A stretch of DNA of 64,000 nt from Phycisphaerales bacterium (GTDB taxonomy: Bacteria; Planctomycetota; Phycisphaerae; UBA1845). Location: contig CP070691.1 of the NCBI GenBank assembly GCA_020353195.1, positions 1,746,547-1,810,546 on the forward strand, given 5' to 3'. Position 1 is the stretch's first letter; the number at the start of each line of letters is the position of its first letter. Under the pieces are notes generated by a model, which saw only the letters and a program-made list of their open reading frames with translations, did no database searches and was not told the DNA's origin. The position numbers were made by a program, and so were the translations under genes. This document shows positions 59,630-64,000 of this stretch, one piece after another.

Positions 59630-62600
59630 ATGTGCAATTCACGAATCGCTCGAATGACGTCTGTTGTGATCGCTTGCGCGCTGACCGCCGGTGCGTTCGG
59701 CGCCGAAGCGATCGATGTCGTGAATCAGGATGTCAAGACAACGCTGGACCAGGCCGTCCGGCAGGCGTCGCAGATGCGTTCGGAAAGCGGCGGCCCCCTG
59801 CTTCCTGCGGGCACGATCGTCGATCGCGCGGAATGGAAGGGAAGCGTTCTGCACATCGATCTGACGATGCCCGCCGGGGACCGGTGGGACATCTCACCGC
59901 TGGACATGGAGGCCCTGTCCAAGGCGCTGGGTCGCCCGTTCACCGATGACCCTGCCTTCGGTGGGACGGCATTACGCGTTCGCGCGAACGAAGACCAGCA
60001 CTACGGAACCTTGGAACAGTTCGCGCCTTCCGGTTCGGTGCCGCCGCCCGAGGCCGACGACGCCCTCCCCGACGGCCCGATCCCGGTTCAACGCACGGCC
60101 GCCGGCGGCGAAACGAGCGCCACGAGCCTGGGCGGGCCCACCGTTCAGGGCGCGCGCCAACCGATCGGGGCGTTGACCGGCGTGACCGTCTTCGTCAGCG
60201 CCGGGCATGGATGGACCGCGGGGACCAGCGAGTGGTTCCTGCAGCGCCCGGGTGATCTGTGCGACATGAACGAGGACTACGGCAACCTCGACCAGCTGGA
60301 CTACTTCGCCCACTACGCATTCAACGCCGGGGCCACCGTCGTGCCGTTCAGGCCGGCAGGTTGGCAGAACATCGAGATCGTCCTTGACAACGACGATCCG
60401 GGTGTGACGTTCACCGGCAGTTGGAACGACGGAGTAAGCTCCAAGTACTACGAAAACAACGTCACCGTTTCGGGGATCATCTACAAGGCGACACCGGCCA
60501 GCACCACCGAAACCGCCACGGCACGCTATACGCCCGACATCACCGTGACCGACTTCTACCCGGTGTATTGCTTCACTATCGCCAGCTCCAACCGGACGCT
60601 GCAGACGTACCGCATCAAACACAGCGGCGGAATCAGCGAGGTGACGGTGGATCATCGCCTGGTCGGCAACGGTTGGATCTGGCTGGGTGAGTATCACCTC
60701 GAAGCCGGTGGCGACAACTACGTGGAGATCACGAACGAGTCGCCGGACTCGGGTTACGTGATCGCCGACGCGATCCGCTGGGGCAGCGGCATGGGCGACA
60801 TCGAGCGCGCGTCTCCAGCCAAGGTCAGCGGCTATCCGCGCGACGAAGAGTGCAGCCGGTACTGGGCACACAGCGAGTTGGGCAACAACGCCGTCGGGTT
60901 CTCCGCCACGGCAATCTGGGATTCCAGCACCTCCGACCAGAACGACAACGTCCGTACCGCCGCCCACTGGGCCAAGGAGATGAATCAGACCGACTACAAC
61001 AACGATCGCTGGCGACGGATCTATTACGAGTTCCACACGAATGCCCTCAACGGCAGCGCGCGCGGGTGCATCGCCCTGATCACCGACCTCGGCGCGACGA
61101 CCTACCAGGCAGAATACGCCACCTTCATGGCCGACGAGATCGACGCTGACCTGCTCGTTCTGGACAGCGAGTTTGAACACGCCTGGTACGACCGATCGAG
61201 CCCCACCTACACCGGGTCGTACGGGGCGATCTGCACCGCGGCCAACGGCAACGAGTTCGACGCCACGATTATCGAACTAGCGTTCCACGACAACCAGACC
61301 GACGCGGAACTGCTTCGCGACAGCCGCGTGCGCGCGGCGATGGCCAAAGCCTCCGTCCAGGGGATCATTCGGTTTCTCAACTGGATGCCCGGCAGCACCG
61401 TGCCGCTGGCGTTCCCGCCGGACACGCCGCGCAACGTGCAAGCCGTCGACGCAGGCAACGGCGACGTAACCCTGACGTGGGCGGCCCCACTGAGCGGCGA
61501 CGCCCATGGCGACCCTGCCACGGGTTACGTCATCTACCAATCGAGCAACGGATACGGCTTCGGCAGTCCGGTTACGGTCGGCAACGTGTTGACCCACACA
61601 TTGTCGGGCCTGCCGGTCGGCGAGACTCGTTACTACCGCATCGCCGCCACCAACGCGGGGGGCGAATCGATGCCGTCGGAAGTGCTCGCCGTTCGCCGCC
61701 CTGCGAACGGTACGGCCGAGGTGCTGATCGTCAGCGGGTTCGACCGGTTGCGACGGCAGCAGAACTACGTTCAGGAGTTCGCCTTCCCGCCCGACTACGC
61801 CGGCCTGACCCCGGAAAGGCAAATCTGGCGGCGCAGCAACGCCTTCGACTACGCTGTCCAGCAGGCTGAAGCACTGGCCGCCGCGGGCGTCGGTTTCTCC
61901 TCGTGCGCCAACGAGGCTGTGATCGCCCAATCCATAACCCTGGGCAGCTACCCGGCGGTGACGTGGATCAGCGGTGAAGAATCAACGCAGGACGAGACCT
62001 TCGATGACACCGAACAGTCAAACGTGACGACATACCTTAACGCCGGAGGAAACCTGTTCGTCTCCGGAGCCGAGATCGGATGGGACCTTGACGCCCAGGG
62101 CAGTTCTTCAGACCAGACGTTCTACAACGACTCGCTCAAGGCCGATTACTACCTCGATGACGCCGACACGTACGACGTGTCCCCCGCAGCAGGCTCCATC
62201 TTCGACGGGATTGCCCCATTCTCGTTCGACGACGGCACGCTCTTTTACGATTCGGAGTATGCCGACGTGTTGAACACGATCGGCGGCAGCACGGCGGCAC
62301 TGAACTACGTCGGCGGAACCGGCGGAACCGCGGGAATCGTCTTCGACGGGACGTTCAAGGTGGTCAATCTCGGATTCCCCTTTGAAACCATTACGTCCGC
62401 CGCGAGCCGCGCCGAGGTCATGGACCGTGTGATCGGTTTCTTCTTCCCAGGCTCCGAATGCACCGTGCCCGCCGACTGCGACGACGATTTGTTCTGCAAC
62501 GGCACGGAAGACTGCGTGGATGAGACCTGCGTCCCCGGCAGCGATCCATGCCCCGGTCAGGGTTGCGACGAGACCAACGATGTGTGCGTCCCCTGCGACG

Positions 62601-63193
62601 ACGACGGCACGTGCGAGCTCGGCGAGGATTGCACAACCTGCCCCAATGACTGCATCAGCGGTGGAGGCGGCGGAGGCTGCGGGAACGGCGTGTGTGAACT
62701 GACCTTAGGCGAGGACTGCCTGTCATGTCCCTCCGATTGCAGAGGCAAACAGGTCGGCGCAACCAAGAATCAATTCTGTTGCGGGGACGGAGACGGTACA
62801 AACCCCGTTGACTGCACCGACTCCCGATGCTCCGAAGAAGGTTTTGCCTGCACTGACGTTCCGCCCGAACCCTACTGCTGCGGCGACCTGACCTGTGAAG
62901 GTGCGGAAGACAGCTTCAATTGTGAGGTCGACTGCGGAGCACCGCCCTTCTGCGGCGACGACACCTGCGACGCAGGCGAAGATCAGTGCAACTGCCCGGA
63001 CGATTGCGGCACACCGCCTTCGACCGAAACAAACTGTACGGACGATGTCGACAACGATTGCGACACCTTTGCGGATTGCGACGATGGGGATTGCGACGGT
63101 GACCCGGCCTGTGAATGCCTGTTACGGGGCGAAGTGTGCACACTGGACAGCGAGTGCTGTTCCAACTGGTGCCACAGAGGAGAATGCAAATAG
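59630..63193 (+). CDS. Secreted N-acetylmuramoyl-L-alanine amidase-like protein with inserted golvesin domain and Cys-rich tail
   Basis: The 1187-residue protein has a signal peptide (MCNSRIARMTSVVIACALTA, cleaved near GAFGAEA). The Amidase_3-like fold begins at TVFVSAGHGW (zinc His near 193). A golvesin-like carbohydrate/glycan-binding domain (about 245-385) follows GATVVPFRP and ends at YVIADAIRWG. The amidase resumes with IYYEFHTNA (zinc His near 469) and the catalytic Glu in IIELAFHDN near 548. Then come a fibronectin III domain (about 594-690), a flavodoxin/GATase-like domain with WISGEES and NLFVSGAEIGWD (to about 940), and a tail with some 40 cysteines in CGDxxCxxGE-type repeats. AAGGA is 8 nt before ATG 59630. 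A role in cell-wall or polysaccharide breakdown outside the cell is likely. Confidence 0.85.
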   Translation: MCNSRIARMTSVVIACALTAGAFGAEAIDVVNQDVKTTLDQAVRQASQMRSESGGPLLPAGTIVDRAEWKGSVLHIDLTMPAGDRWDISPLDMEALSKALGRPFTDDPAFGGTALRVRANEDQHYGTLEQFAPSGSVPPPEADDALPDGPIPVQRTAAGGETSATSLGGPTVQGARQPIGALTGVTVFVSAGHGWTAGTSEWFLQRPGDLCDMNEDYGNLDQLDYFAHYAFNAGATVVPFRPAGWQNIEIVLDNDDPGVTFTGSWNDGVSSKYYENNVTVSGIIYKATPASTTETATARYTPDITVTDFYPVYCFTIASSNRTLQTYRIKHSGGISEVTVDHRLVGNGWIWLGEYHLEAGGDNYVEITNESPDSGYVIADAIRWGSGMGDIERASPAKVSGYPRDEECSRYWAHSELGNNAVGFSATAIWDSSTSDQNDNVRTAAHWAKEMNQTDYNNDRWRRIYYEFHTNALNGSARGCIALITDLGATTYQAEYATFMADEIDADLLVLDSEFEHAWYDRSSPTYTGSYGAICTAANGNEFDATIIELAFHDNQTDAELLRDSRVRAAMAKASVQGIIRFLNWMPGSTVPLAFPPDTPRNVQAVDAGNGDVTLTWAAPLSGDAHGDPATGYVIYQSSNGYGFGSPVTVGNVLTHTLSGLPVGETRYYRIAATNAGGESMPSEVLAVRRPANGTAEVLIVSGFDRLRRQQNYVQEFAFPPDYAGLTPERQIWRRSNAFDYAVQQAEALAAAGVGFSSCANEAVIAQSITLGSYPAVTWISGEESTQDETFDDTEQSNVTTYLNAGGNLFVSGAEIGWDLDAQGSSSDQTFYNDSLKADYYLDDADTYDVSPAAGSIFDGIAPFSFDDGTLFYDSEYADVLNTIGGSTAALNYVGGTGGTAGIVFDGTFKVVNLGFPFETITSAASRAEVMDRVIGFFFPGSECTVPADCDDDLFCNGTEDCVDETCVPGSDPCPGQGCDETNDVCVPCDDDGTCELGEDCTTCPNDCISGGGGGGCGNGVCELTLGEDCLSCPSDCRGKQVGATKNQFCCGDGDGTNPVDCTDSRCSEEGFACTDVPPEPYCCGDLTCEGAEDSFNCEVDCGAPPFCGDDTCDAGEDQCNCPDDCGTPPSTETNCTDDVDNDCDTFADCDDGDCDGDPACECLLRGEVCTLDSECCSNWCHRGECK

Positions 63194-63297
63194 CATAGGC
63201 CAAGGGGGCACCCGGCGAACCGCCCGCTGACAAACAGTCGATCCGGCCTGTCGCAGGTGCCACCGCGTGCGAGCACTAGCACCTCACTGCGCACCGC

Positions 63298-63399
63298 GAG
63301 GCAGAGCATAAGCCTCACATCCTCGCGGCCATGATCCTCCTGCCCCGTTGCGAACGACTGGCACGGATCCTGACGGAACTCCTGGACAAATCCGGCTGA
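63298..63399 (+). pseudogene. Decayed duplicate of the ygeW 3' end
   Basis: The 96 bases 63298-63393 match 59199-59294, the end of ygeW, in 86 positions by my count (about 90%). Translated in the same frame, EAEHKPHILAAMILLPRCE aligns with YgeW EAEHKPYIIAAMILLTRCE, then L-ARILTELLDKSG with P-ARVLTDLLDKST. The stop follows directly. Weaker similarity continues about 30 bases upstream but includes an in-frame TAG, so it is not translatable as a gene. It is either a remnant of a second ygeW copy or a footprint of a duplication or insertion event around the amidase gene. Confidence 0.85.
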
Positions 63400-63487
63400 C
63401 CGGCATACGAGAATCACCGCGCGCACATCCCTGGAACCCGCACAGGGGCCCGCCACGCTAGGCCAAGCCAATGAAGCGGAACTTTAC

Positions 63488-63511
63488 ACACGCGTCATTT
63501 GCCTCGCGTGT
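63488..63511. repeat. Inverted repeat upstream of a promoter
   Basis: ACACGCG (63488-63494) and CGCGTGT (63505-63511) are perfect 7-bp arms with a 10-nt spacer. The centre lies about 22 bp upstream of the -35 box of the promoter at 63522-63549, so it could be an activator site. It could also be a mere hairpin. Confidence 0.35.
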
Positions 63512-63521
63512 TCCTGACTTT

Positions 63522-63549
63522 TTGAAGTTTTCACTGATTCTGGTAAACT
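63522..63549 (+). promoter_or_regulatory. Sigma-70-like promoter of the glycoside hydrolase gene
   Basis: TTGAAG (63522-63527) and TAAACT (63544-63549) are separated by 16 bp, in an AT-rich tract. The predicted transcript start is near 63556, giving a leader of about 100 nt before ATG 63660. Confidence 0.5.
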
Positions 63550-63659
63550 GCCTCGCTGGGGAAGTCAAAGCGCGTCGGGGGCTCGCAGGGGCCTGGAACC
63601 CCATCCCTTTCCGTGCGTCCGCCGACGCAAGCATGAAACACCAGGAGGAGACGGAAGCA

Positions 63660-64000
63660 ATGCACAGCAAACACCAACGTACGCGCGCCATCGTCTGCGC
63701 TATCGCAGGTTGTCTCATCGGCGGTTTCGTGACGCCGTCAGCGGTTGCTCAGGCCACCTTCCGCGCGTTCTGGGCCGACGCGTTTCACGAGGGCTACAAG
63801 AGCACGACGCAGATCGACACGCTGATCTCCATGGCGGTGGCCGGAAACTACAACGCCGTCATTCCCGAGGTCCTCGCCTACCAGGACAACGTCGGCAGCG
63901 GGCACGGCGCCTACTGGAACTCCAGCATCATACCCAAGGCCGCCGACATCGTCGGTGACATCGACCCGCTGGCGTACCTGGTCGAACAGGCCCACGCCGC
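63660..64000 (+). CDS. Start of a secreted GHL10-type glycoside hydrolase (3' end outside window)
   Basis: The frame opens at ATG 63660 and runs off the right edge after 113 complete codons. It begins with a signal peptide (MHSKHQRTRAIVCAIAGCLI..., cleavage near AVAQA). The mature part starts ATFRAFWADAFHEGYKST, continues TLISMAVAGNYNAVIPEVLA and reaches DPLAYLVEQAHA. This is the opening pattern of GHL10/DUF187-type proteins, secreted TIM-barrel hydrolases related to family 10 enzymes, in which WADAF and the later DPL..L...AH motif recur. An AGGAGGAG lies upstream at 63643-63650 and a GGAAG closer in. The catalytic acidic residues would be beyond the window. Confidence 0.85.
   Translation, partial: MHSKHQRTRAIVCAIAGCLIGGFVTPSAVAQATFRAFWADAFHEGYKSTTQIDTLISMAVAGNYNAVIPEVLAYQDNVGSGHGAYWNSSIIPKAADIVGDIDPLAYLVEQAHA

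Larger units (their letters stand above)
63194..63659. other. Intergenic region with ygeW remnant and promoter
   Basis: This 466-bp stretch contains the decayed ygeW 3' end (63298-63399), an inverted repeat of 7-bp arms (63488-63511) and a sigma-70-like promoter (63522-63549). The 63470-63550 part is AT-rich relative to its surroundings. No further coding region was seen. Confidence 0.5.

Noticed and set aside
59630..63193. The amidase segment as an integrative mobile element
   Set aside because: Flanking direct repeats are present but no integrase, transposase or terminal inverted repeat was found, so it is reported only as a duplication footprint.

Overview
The window is a 64 kb, GC-rich piece of a bacterial chromosome that looks planctomycetal, probably Phycisphaerae-like. 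The evidence is: pseudopilins with an FTLIELL N-terminus followed by LPSLSRAR and a C-terminal LFADxH motif; a secreted FGE/SUMF1-BACON protein ending in a dockerin-like calcium-binding pair; an ECF sigma factor beside a pseudopilin-like anti-sigma factor; exported TldD/TldE paralogues; and many secreted multidomain proteins. No rRNA, complete tRNA, CRISPR array, transposase or integrase was recognised. The lineage is inferred from protein style, not from a marker gene.

Layout. (1) 1-8071: end of a phosphoesterase, a 2-hydroxyacid dehydrogenase and a giant secreted protein with four FGE/SUMF1-like domains. (2) 8565-13236: a surface-polysaccharide cassette (flippase, FkbM methyltransferase, GT2, sulfotransferase), followed by a convergent pseudopilin gene with a clear intrinsic terminator. 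(3) 15025-21293: a DUF362 Tat protein, a UDP-sugar pyrophosphorylase, an ECF sigma/anti-sigma pair, a small-molecule kinase and an HD protein. (4) 21348-33521: lactate oxidation genes lutA and a lutB-lutC fusion, an exported TldD/TldE-like pair, a TPR lipoprotein, two membrane-anchored hypotheticals and an ABC exporter. (5) 33733-43226: housekeeping ribH-nusB-ftsY, yidC, a phosphoesterase, a TolC-type lipoprotein and a divergent MacB-type permease. (6) 43312-59315: a roughly 16 kb molybdenum-hydroxylase and purine-catabolism island. (7) 59630-64000: a large secreted amidase and the start of a GHL10-type glycoside hydrolase.

The most interesting part is region 6. It carries a three-subunit xanthine-dehydrogenase-type hydroxylase, an XdhC maturation factor, a second FeS-Mo fusion hydroxylase resembling the selenium-dependent type, PreT/PreA, MocA, SsnA, two fold-type II PLP enzymes and the knotted carbamoyltransferase YgeW. 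SsnA and YgeW are markers of the E. coli yge/ygf locus, which is linked to selenium-dependent molybdenum hydroxylases and anaerobic purine/urate breakdown. Here YgfK appears to be replaced by separate PreT and PreA proteins, and YgeX by two other PLP enzymes. ygeY, hyuA, arcC and selD are not in view. A plausible route is purine hydroxylation, reductive and hydrolytic ring opening, carbamoyl transfer, then PLP-dependent deamination to a 2-oxoacid. Only the gene content is seen; the route is inference.

Directly behind ygeW there is a decayed copy of its own 3' end at 63298-63399, so the amidase gene lies between two direct repeats.
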